Positions 32,130 to 46,900 are shown, counted from the first letter of the stretch. The stretch: 64,000 nucleotides of DNA from Centroberyx gerrardi (GCF_048128805.1 NC_135998.1:15227656-15291655); one strand, 5' to 3'. The notes: generated from the sequence alone by a model not told the origin. A program made the numbers and translations.

Positions 32130-34340
32130 ACCACCCCCAGGTGACAAGGGAGTTAGAGAGGCTCCAGACAGGCAAAGCAGCGGGGCCTGATGGCATCAGC
32201 CCCAGAGTGCTGAAAGCATGTGTCAGTCACATAGCTGAGGTTTTCGAGAACCTCTTGAACCTCTCCCTGAGGCTGGAGAGGCTGCCTTCACTGTGGAAAA
32301 CATTGTGCCAGTGCACTAGAAGGAATGCCTCAGCGTTAGGGATGGGACAATATATCGAAATTCAATATATCACAATACAAAAATGACAATACGTATCATG
32401 GGGCAGAAAAATTAATTGTGATATTAGCTCCATTTTATTCTGCTAGTAATCACAAATGAGACGGTTTGCCCATCACAATTTCACAAGCTCTCCATCCAAA
32501 TTATATTATTTGCACTTTGTAATGACATTTTTAAATTATTGTTTACATTCTAGCAAGCCAATGCCATTGCTATAAAGATTTGTGTCTCAGAAATAAACAA
32601 TTCTGCACAGCCAAACTTGTCATTGAACTTTTATATATTATATCATATAGTCATATAGTTAACCCCATATCGCGTATTGAATCGTATCGTGAGATAAACA
32701 TATCATCCCATCCCTACTCAGTGTCCATAATTACAAACTGGTGGCAGTGAGACCTGCAACACTTCAGACCCCTAGTGATGCACTCCTTGGACCTCCTTTA
32801 ATTTGCATACCAGGCCAACATAGCCATGGACGATGCCATCATATACCTGTTACACAGGGATTACACCCACCTGGAGAGGTCGGGAAGTATGGTAAAAATC
32901 ATGTTGTTTTTTTACTTCTCCAGTGCTTTAAAAACCATCCAGCCCTTCCTACTTGGCGTGGTAACCATGGACAATGCCATGGTTGCCTGGATTATCAACT
33001 TCGAAACGGACAGCCCGCAGTTCGTCCGTCTCCAGGGCAACATGTCGGACATGCTGAAGAGTAACATGGGTGTGTCCCACGAGACGTGTTGTGTCACCTT
33101 TCTTGTTCGCTTTCTATAAGTTCAACTCTGGGTCGCATGCCACCTCCATAAGTTCTCTGATGACTCCTTTATTGGATGCATCAGTGAGGACAATGAAGAG
33201 GAGTACAGGACAGGATTCGGGTTGAGAACTTCACAGAGCAAGACACCTCCGACACCAGAGATGGTGCTGTGCTTCAAATACCTGGGTGTTCACGTCAACA
33301 ACAAACTGGACTGGACTGACAACATGGAGCCACTGTACAAGAGAGGGCAGAGCAGACTGTTCTTCTTGAGGAGGCTCAGGTCTTTCGATGTATATAACAG
33401 ACTACTCAACATGTTCTATGCAGCGTGCTGGGGAGGCAGCATCGAGGCTGGGCATGCAGGAGAGATAAACAAAGTGGTGAAGCAGGCTGGCTGTGTTGTA
33501 GGGCTGAGCCTGGACACCCTGGAGGTGTTAGTAGAAGGGAGAATAAACTCAACTCCATCCTTGACAACACCTCCCACTGCCTCTGTGGTGAGCTGATGTA
33601 GCTACACAGCACATTTATCCTCCGCCTCATCCCCCCAAAGTGCAACACAGAGCGCTTTAGGTGCTGTTTTGTGCTGACAACCATCCGACTGCACAATGCT
33701 TCGCCCAAACGGCCCCAGTCTCAACCAACTATGGGAGCTGAAGCAGGGCGCCTGCAATGCACCGTCTAAACAAACTATCCTGGACTGCATGCTCTGGACT
33801 AATCTGTATGTATATAATCAATTGCTGCAATGTTTGTTTTTTCCAATCTGGACATATTTCTGTACATTCTCTGCATGAGTTGGCACATGTGACACTTTCT
33901 CTGCACTGACCTACCTCAATAATGCACATGGGTTTTTGCACTAAATTTTCTGGATATATGGCCTTCTGTGGACTTGTTAGTTTACACACATTGGCAAATC
34001 TGCATCACATATCTGCTTTCTTCAGTCTCCCATTTCCCTCTTATTGGTACATACTGCACATATTCATATACTTTCGTAATGGTTCCACCATTTCATACTG
34101 ACATACAAATTGATATTTCTTGTTTACTTAGATTTTTATATAGCCTACTTTGACATATATTTTTTCTTCCATACTCTTTCCCATTCTTCCCACTCATACA
34201 ATCTACTTAATATGTGCTGAACTGCTGGCTGAATATGTTTATATAACCACATTTGTTTATTTTATATGTTTATGTTTTTATATATAGCCTATATATATTC
34301 CCTGCTGTATTTATTACTTTTGCTGCTATAATGACCAACA
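32130..34340 (+). mobile_element. Degenerate LINE 3' half, interrupted by a hAT element
   Basis: Reverse-transcriptase blocks are visible in order: LQTGKAAGPDGISPRVLKAC with LLNLSLRLERLPSLWKTL, then after the nested hAT YKLVAVRP, AIIYLLHRDYTHLE, FLLGVVTMDNAMVAWIINF, and FKYLGVHVNNKLDWTDNMEP with LYKRGQSRLFFLRRLRSF. Several frameshifts and stops separate them, so the copy is inactive. An AT-rich 3' untranslated part runs on to about 34.3 kb. The motif style is that of fish L2/CR1-like elements, but I do not fix the clade. A (CA)n tract at 32049-32104 lies just upstream. Confidence 0.8.
32337..32716. mobile_element. 380-bp hAT-like element nested in the LINE
   Basis: Terminal inverted repeats TAGGGATGGGACAATATATC and (reverse-complemented right end) TAGGGATGGGATGATATGTT share the first 11 bases exactly. 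Flanking octamers CTCAGCGT (32329-32336) and CTCAGTGT (32717-32724) match at 7 of 8. No coding capacity. It splits the LINE reading frames at 32130-34340. Confidence 0.8.
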
Positions 34341-34344
34341 GATA

Positions 34345-34980
34345 TTATTATATTATTAATTTAGAATTAATCATCATCAGTCCAAGCTATTCGAAGTAGT
34401 CCAAGTTATAAATAAAAAGCCCAGTGCCTTACAAATACTGGTTTATCAGCGTAGGATGGGAAGACATCATTTGAATTGTACTGTTTGTGTTGAGAGTGCA
34501 CGGGCGTTGCTCCCTTGCTTTGAAAATGTGCAAACATGTCAAATAAACTTGATCCTTGGGCGTTATGATATGGGGTCAAATAGCAAAACTAAGCCGGGAA
34601 CAGCTCTCACACGACTCCCAGGCTGTAGCTACAGCAAATCACGATCTGATTGGATGAGGAGCGCACCAGCCCCGAGTACAGCGAGGGCTGCCAGAGTCCT
34701 GTGTGCAGGCAGTGCATGGATGGAGGCAAAGCCGGGGACGGCGGCACGAAGTGTTGAGCAAAAAATGATGGTATTGTTTACAGTTTGAGTAACGTTACAA
34801 CTTTTAAACATCATTTTATTGCGTGTAGACGGGGTTTTTCTTCAGCTCATCTCCGCCTGTCTTCCGCGTATAACTGTAGAATAAAATGTAGCGCGTTCTA
34901 CAAGTTAAGTGTGATGTTACGGCCGCTAACTGTCAGATTCCTCTCATCACCAAACACGCCGAGACATCTTCTCTGGAGGG
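34345..34980 (+). promoter_or_regulatory. Probable promoter and 5' UTR region of lrrc75b
   Basis: This stretch between the LINE tail and the lrrc75b ATG becomes richer in GC and CpG from about 34.6 kb and has a GATTGG (CCAAT-box reverse form) near 34648. No TATA box is obvious. The assignment rests on position and composition only. Confidence 0.35.
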
Positions 34981-37900
34981 ATGGGTTGTAAGTTGACCAG
35001 ACAGAGGAGTCTCGATATTGAAACCAGACTGTCCAAGAGGAGACGCCAGCGGAATGACATCTCCGGGGAAGCCGAGAGAAGTGCAGGCAGAGGCGGCGGA
35101 GACTTCTTGTTTACATCCTTGATGCTCAAGTCCGACAAGCTCCCGGGGATGCTGCGGAAAACCAACCACAGCCCGTATGTGAGACGAGTGGCGTGGATCC
35201 GGGAAATACAGAGGCTCCTCCGAGATCAGAAGATGGAGCAAGCGGCCGAAGTGCTCAAACTGCTGAGAAAGGTGAGGGGTTAACGTGTTTGGTCGTGAGT
35301 GAGGGGAAGGTGGCAATTTGGTAAAACTTTGCTCGTATTAGAAACTTTGTTATTAAAGGCATTCATCGCTATTCCAATGTGAACAAAAGTTTTGCCCGCT
35401 ACATAGGCTAAATCCAAAAAGAGAGATTGTCAGTGTTAGTCGGGAATAAAGTAAAAAGTTCTTGATAATGGCCTAGGCTACAGTGTAACAGCTAAATTTA
35501 GATTATAAAAGGTTTGTTTTGTTTATAAACACTTTAGCAAAATGGCCTCAAGTTCGTCTACATTTGAAATGAATTTTTCATCTGCAAGTCATATCCTTTG
35601 TCTTATATTATAGCTATAACATAGCTGCAATACGCAAATACCCAAGATATGTTTAATGCAGTAGCAGCCTGTTCAATGATGTTGTTTGCTTATTTCAATA
35701 AATCTGAAGTGTACTGGCTATTTAGGTTACTAATGGGTATTTTATGCTAATGGGTAGTGATAATAGACAGTTAATTGAATAGTAGCCTAGTCCAGCTAGA
35801 GATAAAGTGCCCAAAGCCATCGAGGGGATGTTGAGTCCTATAGAAGCCACTCTGCAAAGTGTCACTGTGTCAAGTATTGGTCATCTAATAATCATCACTG
35901 TTTGTAATTTCTCACAATGCTTGCAATAAAGCCTCTCTAAGCTGTGGTTAAGTTCAAGTTCCTCAGTAAAGTGGATCCTTAGAAGCCCTTCTGACATGAA
36001 GGCCCTCTGAGACACAGGACCTGGTTAGCCTCCTTTGATCTTTTTGTGAATAAGTAACAATAATAATGGGGCTGCCATAGTGCAAGTGCATAGTGGTGCT
36101 GCTTAGATAAACACATTTTAAAATGTCTAAATCAACCACCTGTTTGCTCTGAAAGGGAATGCTGTCATCTAGCCAGCCCGCTCATGTAGGCCTGAATATT
36201 CAATCTGCTCATACCAAACAGGACAAAACCCACTGAATCCTTTTTGATAGCCCCTCTAAAAACATCACAGAACCATTTAATGTATTATGTAAAATGAATC
36301 AATATTGTCTTTAATGTCTGTGTTTATTTGCCAGTCATACTGGCAGATTTTTTTTTCTAACAAACACCTAGATGATATTAAATTGCTCTAAAACAGCCTA
36401 GCCCACTAGACTCAGTATTAGCAAGGCCTGCAAAGGGTAGCCTATAGGTTGTATTCAATACAAATTTATTAAACCACAGGAGGGAAAAAAACTCAAGTAA
36501 TTGATCTGAATGAATGGCTAGCTACATCTATTCTCTATGGCTGCCAGTGTTCACTGTGTTTTCTGTGTGAGGGAGGTTTGCAGCATACTTAAGAGGGAAT
36601 GCCACATAGAAATCCACATGAGGAGCAGTCGATCAAAACTCATCGAAGAAGAAAGATCCTTCAGACTAAAGCGCGTCTGATTAAGAGGGCACCCTGTCAG
36701 GAAACCTCCCTCCCATCAGTATACCATAGAATAAATTATGCAGATGTGTGCTGTATCTGATAAGAAAAGAAAATAATAACCAGCTGAAGCTATAAAACTT
36801 ATTGGAGTCTGAAAAGATAGACTGAACAGACCAAAAGCAGACTCGGTGCACATGGATAGATTAGTAGATAGCTCACTATGAGCATATGCTTAGCACTAAA
36901 ACCATGAATTGAGGATATAATATGTATGGAAAGGACCTGAACTTCTTTGTGAAGCTGAAAACTGTATTAAATGTTTATCTGAAGCTGTAGGCATCATGTA
37001 CATCTTTCTATAAGACTTTGATCTATGCATTCTAACTGTAGGCCATACTGTAGTTATTACAGTAGCTCTGCAGTCTGTCATATCTGATATATCATTAGGA
37101 AAAAGAATTTCAAGATCAACATGTACATGATTGTGAGCATAGATGGCATTCCACATGGCTAGGCATTTATAACGCTCACGGAGCAGACATTAGTCTCTCC
37201 ATCGCATCCAGAGGTTCACCCAGAGCATTGCTGCTGTTAGGTTGTATGGGGCTGAAGCCAAATGTCTGACTAATAATACTTCACACTGAGCCTCACATTC
37301 AAAACACTGGCAGTGGATCTCCTGTTTGTACTCGAGCAGCAAAGCAGATTTTTCTCTCAGGGAGGGATGAATTTGGAGATAATCGCCTTGAGATGATGGA
37401 TGTTGGAGCATGCTTCTTTCACACAGAGGAAGTCATTACAAAGAGGAACCAATAACACCGGCCTCGTACTGTATCTCCATCTCGGATCTGCCTTCTGGGC
37501 CATTAAGATAATTAGTTTGGGATCTTCTTGATAGTCATTAGTAAACAAAGAATCAGCAAATACTCATATCAATTAAGCTCTAAAACATGCACACTGAATA
37601 ACCAAAGTGCAATGATGCAGAAAACAGTAATTAAAGTGCTTTCTGTGTTGTTCAAATACGTATTTCAAGTCTAAGGTTACCCACTGTAACACACACATTG
37701 TATTTATTTATTTATTTTATTCAGCATTACTTGTTGCAGAAATACTTCTATAAAAACCTGCTTAACAGATTTTAGTCACTTTGTCACTATATTATTCTAA
37801 TTTATAATTAGAGTAAAATGCCTATTAAGAATGTATCTGTTTTTGTTATATTTGATATATACTTTCCCGTTTTAGATTAAATACAAATCACTCATTTGAA

Positions 37901-40900
37901 GTTTAATTTAATAATTTTTGTGATGTTACAGAAATACAAAACAAAGTATGTCAAAAGTGTGGGGTGAACTCACTTAACCTGCATGAATGCTTTAGTGACA
38001 TAGAGTTTCTGATTTACTTCTCAGAAACTGTCTTATCATTTCACACCATGGAAACATATTAAAAACTGCATGTTTTTACATGTCCTATGACCAAAATCTC
38101 ACAAATATGGTGAGAATTTATGTACCTTAAGCCTCCAGTGTATATTATAATTTTGTCTCGATATGTGTCCAGCGCCAGAGCAGCCCACTGAATATACTTA
38201 TTTACAGCTATTCAAGGTTATGGATTCAGTTTATGTCAAAGCATTTTTGAAAATGCAAGCTATTGACACTTGAAATTTTATACAATTTGTGAGTCATATC
38301 ATCTAATGCATAGTTATGAATGATGAGACAACACTGAAACATCTTTTAAAAATCAGTTTTTCGCTAATTTCAAATCTCAATTAAAGTTTTTATTGATTTA
38401 GAATGAAAAATGTTATGTAAATACAAGTTGGATTCTATAGTAGAGAAGTCAAGTATTTTTATTCCATTAATTTAAGAGAAAGATCAAACATGCAAGCAAG
38501 ATTAATGGAGATGTGAGCTTAATAGGTGTAATTTCTCCTTTTCCAAACAAATTGATTGGCCGACAAAAGATTCCTTTCCAAGTATACTGAATCAATCTAC
38601 ATGTTACCACTGGTGCACAGGGCTTTGCTCAGGAATATACCATTTCTTATGTCTCAAATGAGCAAGCTGACATATCTGCCTTGTCCTACTTTTCAGATCT
38701 TCCTGCCACAGCGTTGCTGCTGTTGGCTGAATACCTTGTATCTCTGAAATGTTAACTTTTCAGGAAAGAGGAAAGCAGCTTTATTTTTTGTGTGACAACC
38801 ATGCAGTTTCGACTTTATACCTTGGGTATTTGGTGGCATCACATAAGCCCAAGGGTCATAACATTTTTCTCAACCCATAAAAGAGCATTTAATCTTTGAT
38901 TTCACGAAGAACATGAAAATAAGCAACGTTGGAGTTATGAGGTCGTCACCTGACAACTGTGGCATGCTTGAAGCGGAAGACTACAGGACTTGATTTGTTG
39001 CTCTCTGCGATACATTTAATTGGATTCTAATGAGCTGTGGGTGTGGGATGACGATCTCCCATTCAGAACTCTCATCGCTCTATTCAGACTCTTGTGACAA
39101 GGCAGACGTCAGATTAGATATGCAGCTTTGCCAGAGACTTTTGTAGCGGGATCTGAAGACACAAGTCAAACAGAGATGTAGCAGACTTGCTGTCAGTGAC
39201 AAATTGGAAAAACACTCCACGCTATGTGTTTAGGACGCAGTAAAATTAATCCACGGGATGAAGTCTCTGTGTGGATTACAAAAATGTGGTTAGTTCAGGG
39301 TTTCAGCTGTGAATCCCTCACAAAAAATGTCAACAATAGATGCATCTGATCCTGTAATTACACTGCATGGTTAGCACACAATCATAAAATCATCTTCAAA
39401 TTCCACTATGCTTCCTTTTTACGGATCCACAGTCTCCACTAAATAAGGTTTCTTAAAGGGAGAGATGGACTGGAGGATAGCCCAGCATCAGGGAATCCCA
39501 CTGAGCTCCACTGTAATAAATCAACTCGAAAGCTGGAGGAGGAGAAAATGCTGATGGGAGTTTTCCTCTCTGCTTCCACTGTGCCCATAAGTGTTAGGGG
39601 CTGTCAGAGCGCGGTGCATGTTTTACATAGCTTCAACCTCCAGCCTCCTCTTTGTAAGCTGCAATGTCTTTTCAGTTCATATCGAACTTTATAAGCATTT
39701 GAGCTCTTGAGCTTTCAGTTTCCCCTCTACAGCCTCTACACATAGCGTAAAAAAACAGCTGCCGTCGCTGTAAACAAAGGCGACGATGAGCTTCTGGACC
39801 AGTGGAAAGATGTTCTTCCCGTTCCTGACATACAGTAGCCAGCAGTTACATCACTGACACACCATATGAGAAGGGAGAGATAAAGGGCAGTACATTATTT
39901 ATAAACTCAATAGGGGACGTCATTTCTTCGCAGTTTATATTATGGATAGTTAGCAAGAGAGTAATAAACTAGCTCTGTGCCTTAGAAGACGAGGAGAAGA
40001 GTTTTAATTCAGTTCCTTTTGACTCCCTTTCTTCTCACTCCCAACCTTTCATCCTGTGAATGTTTTGGTTTCACTTGCTAAGCTTCATGTCTTGCTTACT
40101 GTTTGCTTGTTGTGTGTGTGTGTGTGTGTGCATCCATCCCAGAAAGGGAGGCGGATGCTGCATGCTGGTGGGGATATTTGATGTGTCTGAAAACGTTATG
40201 TCTCAAGCACGGGCAGATGATGACACGGCGGCACTCGGAGCATTACCTGAAGATGCGGCTTTCTTTGCCTCAATATATTTACATTGTCACTGCAAATAGA
40301 AACTGCCTGCAGATGATACAAATATCATCAACCCCTGGGGATGTGTCCTGGTTCCTGGTTTTATTAAACTGCTCTGCACATTACACACTCCTTTGCTCAT
40401 GAATACTGAAGAATGAGGGTAGAAAGCGGGAGTGCATTTACTTGAGTCGAATAGTATTTTCTTCATACTGTTTAGAGTATTGTTTGGATTGTGAGAATGA
40501 TGAAACCTCCTGTGGGCGATACTACAGATGAAATCTGCTAGTGAGCACCGTGATTTCACAGGCACCAGTGTCATTTTCTTCACTAGAGAGTGTCATGTTA
40601 TTATTTGAGATAAATCAACCATTTTGAAATAGAACACATCGTTCTTATCTTATCTACACTAAAGTCAGCTTAAACTTTAACCCCCACATCCCTCCCCCCC
40701 GGTGGGTGTTTCCTCTGTGCACACGACTCTGATGGTGAAACCTTATCAGCTTGCAGCATGATAAGAGGGCGAGATGAAAGGGGATGATGAACACTGACAG
40801 TATATAAGCACACTGACAATCTATTACCATTAAACTATCCATGAAATGTCACTTGAATATTCAATTATGCATGGCTTGAACTTTTTTTTTTGAAGGGCTG

Positions 40901-43900
40901 AATGCTGAATTTCCTTTTTTTTTGTTTCACTAACTGAGAGTTAACTTGAATCAATTTCCTCTCTGTTCTTTTCTCTTAGGATTTGGGACTCCAGGGAACA
41001 TCACTCAATGACATTTTGTACAAGAACGCAGCTTTTCTCAACCTGGTGGACCCAATCTCTCACGAGCTGCTGCTCAGCCTGGCCCGGGACATGCAGTGTC
41101 CAAAAAGGGTACGCATGCAATATGATCCAAGTTTGCTTTAACTGTTACTGTACATTCACGTTGTCAGGAATGAAAAAGACAGGTTTAGAAACTTCACATG
41201 AAACAGAACAGTGGCAAACTAAAATATGTCCACATTTATCAGCCATGTTTACAAGTGTCACATGCTTTTGTGATGAGTTGGCATTTGTGCATTTTTGCTT
41301 GAATAGCAACTCTTTCTCATTATGCAACAAAAGTGCTCAAGCACCAGTTGTTGAAAAGTAAGCTGTGAGTTTGCTTTCTAAGGCGAGCACAACTACAGAA
41401 ACAAGGAATCATGGGAAATGACATTTTAAGAATTTAACCGTTAGGATAATTGAACACCATACAATTCTTCATTCATGACAAGGCGTCTCTAAAATGTGTT
41501 CAGTGTGCAGTTCAATATGCAGCTCCGTGTCTTGGTCACATGTTTAACTGGGGAAAGCTGATTGGCTCAGCACAACTTTTCACACATGAAACCCGTTAAA
41601 TTTGCTGTTTTAATTTTTCCAGTAAAGGTAGCAGTTTGTTCACACAAGACATGCCTTTCCGCTTTTTTTAATGTAATGCTACCATTCACACAACACTGGC
41701 AATACCGTTAAATTCCACTGTTGTCATTTCCCGGAAATTACATTTAAGCACCGGAGTCTCTGCAGTTTGAAAACACGGCGGGCTAATCGCTTCTTCCGCC
41801 CAGACTCCAGATCTTTCTTATTTCCACGTCTGTCCAATTCCAAATTTTCTTCAAAAATGCTTTGAAAATGTACTGCTGCAAGGTTCAATCAAGAACAAGC
41901 AGATGTCAAATTGTGTCCCAGAAACCTGTTCAGGCCACTTGGTTTGGGTCCCGGCCTGCCAATGCCAGTATCATCCAGCCAGTGACTTTGGTGCATGTGT
42001 GTGCTGTTGGCATGTCAGAGAGTTGATGTTCCTATTTTTAAATGATGGTCAGAAGTGGGTCACTTACAGTGTCATGACATCAAAAGTGCTACGACTTCAG
42101 TCATCAATGCGCATTTTATGCTGCTACCTCTCACAAGTCCATTTGATAGAATAGTGAGATTGTTTGGGCTGACAAATGACACACTGCTGTATAGATTCTA
42201 TGCTTCAGGACTTGTTGCAAGAAATCACTTCAGGAGAGTATTCATAATTCGAATAATTATAAAGTATATACCATGAGAAGATTTGGAGCCCACACCACAG
42301 TCATAAAACCAATGGTACTAGCTCTCTGAATCAATTTAATCGCCCTGGTAAGAAATAGTAAATATGGATTGTTGGACAAGTTACTGACAGTTCTTACTAT
42401 ACATGTTAAAGACTGTAGATGCATTCTTTCCATAAGCCACTCCATGATAAATGGCAAATCTCAGAAAGATGTAAGGAAATAGCACAACTTTGAACAGTGA
42501 AAGATATCTTACAGCTGTCCCTTGAAAAAAAAAAATAGTGGAAGTACACTGTTGTGGACATCCGTGGTTTGAAAAAGAACTTGTCTTTTTGTATTTCATG
42601 TTCAATTTAGTTGACACTTTTATACAAACAGTGCAAACGATGTAGATGTAAATGATGATACAGTAAATCATTATCATCACAAGTTGTCCAGTAATAGAAT
42701 AAGGAACATCACTGCGGTGTTAAGCATACATAAAACATAGTGCTGGTGGTTTGTTGTGGTAGTATAGGAAAGCTGAGACCATTGCTAAGTGCATGGAGAG
42801 GAATGTTAGAAGGAAGAGAGGGGGAGGAGCAGCCTGAGGAGACGGGCTTCCGGTCATGACCAAAGATGGGTAGTGACTCGGCAGTCCTGAGTGTAGCCGA
42901 TAGGATTGTGGTAATATCAGGGAGCCAGGAAAGAGAAACTTTATGACCCTGTGGAGCGGCTACCAGTTTTCTGTTGTGCTACCTGTACTGCAGTAACTGA
43001 GCTCAGGGCTTGATCTTATCTCCATGACCTGGAGAAAGGAGGATGAGGACCTCTGTAGCTTGTAGGCCAGCAGCAGGGGTTTATTTTGGATGCGGGCAGC
43101 TTCTGGGAGCCAATGGAGAGAACAAAAGAAGGGCATCACATAAGAGAATTTGAGAAAAATTAAAACAAGGCGGATTGCAGAGAGTTGCAGGGGCTGCACA
43201 CAAGCGTTATTTGAGTGACTCATCATGCCCTTTTTTGTTTGTCCTTGTGGTGCGTGCATAGGTAAGGCATATCCAATAGGCAATAGTCTATGTGGTACCC
43301 ATTCCAAAAGAAAATCCAAGTCTTCACAAGATCATAATCCTTGGTTAAATCTTTATTATGCAAAAAAGTACAAAGTCCCGAGCAGACGTTTCAGCTGATC
43401 AGGGGCCCTTCTCACGAAACGAGATTAGTGAGTTAGCGAGCTAACTTTGGGCTTAACCCTGGCTTTTCAGTGGCTCACTTTTAAGCGGGGTAGATCGCCA
43501 TGGTAACTAAGGCTGTACACCTAACCTGATCCGGAGCAGGTTATGTTCAGGCTGTCGGATCCAAACGTATAAAAAGCCTGCCTCTTCACCAATCAACTCT
43601 CTGGAAAAATGTCGTCACCACTTCCAGAGGATCTTGTGGACTTTTTTTTAATAACCCTTATTGCAAAAATTACATTATAAAACCAGATATGAAGTGCAGG
43701 GTGACACTATTGAATTAACAGATTTCCATAATGATTTATTAGGTCAGAGATAGGTAGGTCTATATGTTTGTAGCATTTCCAGGCCATTTAGATAATTCTA
43801 GTCACACAAATATGAGGGAACAAATGAAGAAATGAATATGAGGGAATAAATGAAGAGCCTCAATTAAACTGTATTAAAAAAGAGTGATGAGAATTAAACA

Positions 43901-46900
43901 CTGTAATCACCTGCAATTTGTCAGTATTTTGATATTTATGTGACTAGAATTGTCTTTATGTTTTTCAACCTATGGGAATTGTAGTTGCAGGATGCACAGA
44001 TTATTTTTTCTTGCCTTTGAAATGTACTATAAACACTACATCGACATTCATTGAGATCTTATGTATTTTTACCTATTTCTGCATCATGTCACGCCACCAT
44101 GTGATGGAAATATCTAACTAAGGATCATGACCTTGTGAAGAATTTGATTTTCCTTTGAAGTGCAGGTACCACACAGACTATTGCCTATTGGATGTACCTT
44201 AGGTGGGGACACACGAGAAGACCTAACTGATTTTGAAAACTCATTTCATCACAAACATAATGACCAAGGACAGAGTATCGCACACTTAATGATACAACTT
44301 ATTTATTATCCTGCTGACTCTGATGTCAGGACTGGACTGATGTCAGGACCTCCAATCTCACAGGAACACGCATGATCCAACATGACACCAATCAAAGCAA
44401 CAATGGTGGCGGACAGCCAGACAGCCAGAGCATATTGACCTCTTGAATGAAAAACCAGTCTCTAATCGAGGAAGTGGCACATCATCCAAATTTATACAAT
44501 ACTGCTCTAGCAGAGTACAAAAATAAGCAAGATTAGATTATACATTTATGTGCATAATGATTTGATAAATGTTTCCCAAGCGATACTAGCTAACTACATG
44601 CTAGTAGCTAATAGCTAATAAAGTACTTCTTGGCGTCGAGCGTAGCATCACCTGCTCGCTACTAGCTATGATAATACTAGTTAGCCATTGCCAGTGTCAC
44701 CTTTGAGCACTTATAATTTAAAAGGTGGAAAAGTATTGTGATCGACCTCTCAATCAATCTCCTCGTGACCTAAGAAATCAAACAAGCAAATACAAATTCA
44801 TACATTTTTATTCTAGCTTGATGCTAAGCTATGCAGCTACCTAAACAATGTATAATAAACTCCTAAGCACTGCGCATGGCAAAAAACATTACACACCAAC
44901 ACACACACAGCGCCCGGCTGATATAGAAGTGCTTCTCCCAAGCACCTAATAATGTTCATAGCTGCCAGTTAATTAGTATCATAAGCTAAAAATGGAGGGA
45001 ATGAGCCCTGACTGCGTTGGTTAGCTTATCTGCCTGGTAATCAGAAACAACTTTTTCTCTTATAGAGTAAGCTAAGTACTTTGGGATATTCCACCAACCC
45101 TGAAGTGAAATACCGAAATGCAGTACTTTTGTACACCTTAAGGGTTTCTCCGGAATATGGAGATGGGTTGTGAATAAGATATACAGTATGTACGGTATAT
45201 ACCATGAAATGACGGATCGGAGAGCATACCTGCAGACTTTATTGGTGTCAGTGATGTTGGAGGTAGAAAGCAAGAGCTGCTTCTCCAGGGACTGAAATCT
45301 TTTTTAAATATCTCTCCCTTTCATCCGAAGTGAGGTGAGATGTTTGCTTGTTCATGGTCGCTTGTTATGGTTTGGTTATAATGGAACGCTCATGTCACTG
45401 CAAGTCATGGATTGGCCTGGACCTATCTTTATGTAGACTGTTTAGTTTATGCCAAAGTTACTGCTTGCTTGTTTTTTTGCAGATGTCCGTCTTAAGATAA
45501 GCGAAGCAGTTTAATCATCATGCAGCATTGAGAGAAGTACAGAATATGCAGTTCTCTGAATAGTGAAGCAAACAGGTTACATATTTATGCTCTCAGCACA
45601 AGGAGTATCGAGGAGTGGTTAGGGGGGTGGGAAGTGTAACAACTAGGGTACAATCTGTGAGTTTCACCCATCCTTGACTGTCTGATAGAGACAGGCACAG
45701 AGTACAAAGATCTAATAAACAAGTTGACTCAGCAGGAACAAAAAAGCATTAACAATACATTAGCTTAACAATTCCCTAGAAGACCTACCCTAAAATGTAA
45801 ATGAAAACAATTCATTTACATTTTATTGTAGGGTCTGTTGCTTTTGTTGTAGACATGTAGTGAATTGATCTGTCTTGGTTGATCAGGCTTAAAAGTTCCT
45901 TATATGAAACATGTTACAAGGATAGTTTTTAATAGTAGCCTTAGCTAATCTCAAAACATAGCTTTTCCAGTTTAAAATGTAACTTTTTATTACAAAAAGA
46001 GAGCAGATGATATGTTTCGCATCATGCAAAACAGAGATATTCTAGACATAATGCATTAATGGATGATTTCTTCAGTCAACTATAAATAGTACTCTGATTA
46101 ACATAGCAGTCTTGCTGGCTGAGCGGATTGTAGCAATGCAAAATATTTTGCTGAGCAGGGGGTTTGCAGTTTGATCCCCACTCAAGGTAAAAGCATTTAT
46201 GCAAGTGCCTGACTGTATGTGAGTGATGCGCGAAACAACTTTGATGTTCCAAAAACTCTGTATAGTAGGCTACATTGTACACGAATAAGATGCATGTAGT
46301 TGTGTTGATTGTGTTATTTGTTATTACTTTTAAACTTCAAAGAAAAGCGGAGTAGAGCGAACAATGAGATCCCTCCATGAATGAGATCATCTTCACCCAA
46401 ACAAAGGCCATCACCCATGCCTTCACAGAGAGATTTAGTTTTTCCAAAGACTAACAGCTAAGACTAAGAGACTGCACTGACAGCTGAAGCTCTTATGACA
46501 AAAGGAGGCAAGATTCTTTACTTGGAAGTAATCTGAGTGAATATCTAGGAGCTAAGAGAATGCCAAGAGGTCTGAGAATTTAAAAGGAACCAACCGTTGG
46601 CCAAAGCAGTGAAGAATTCTGCACAAAATGGTGTGAGATTTTGGACAGAGGATCCCTTGACCTCAAAGTCTCAAAGGATCTAGAAAGTACTCAAAAATTA
46701 AAGAGCTAAAAGAGAACATAAAAAGCCCACAGGAACATCTAGATGCCATACAGAACCAAAAGTTCTATTAAGAAATATAAAACAGAACTGCATAAAATCA
46801 AAATTAGCAAATCCAAGAGGGATTCCCAAGACTACTGTGATGGTAAAGTTTTCCCCTAGCAAAATCCTAAGGCAGCCTCTTCAAGACAAATGCGCAAATT

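Noticed and set aside
33222..33596. 124-aa frame with reverse-transcriptase motifs
   Set aside because: Not a host gene; it is part of the degenerate LINE at 32130-34340.
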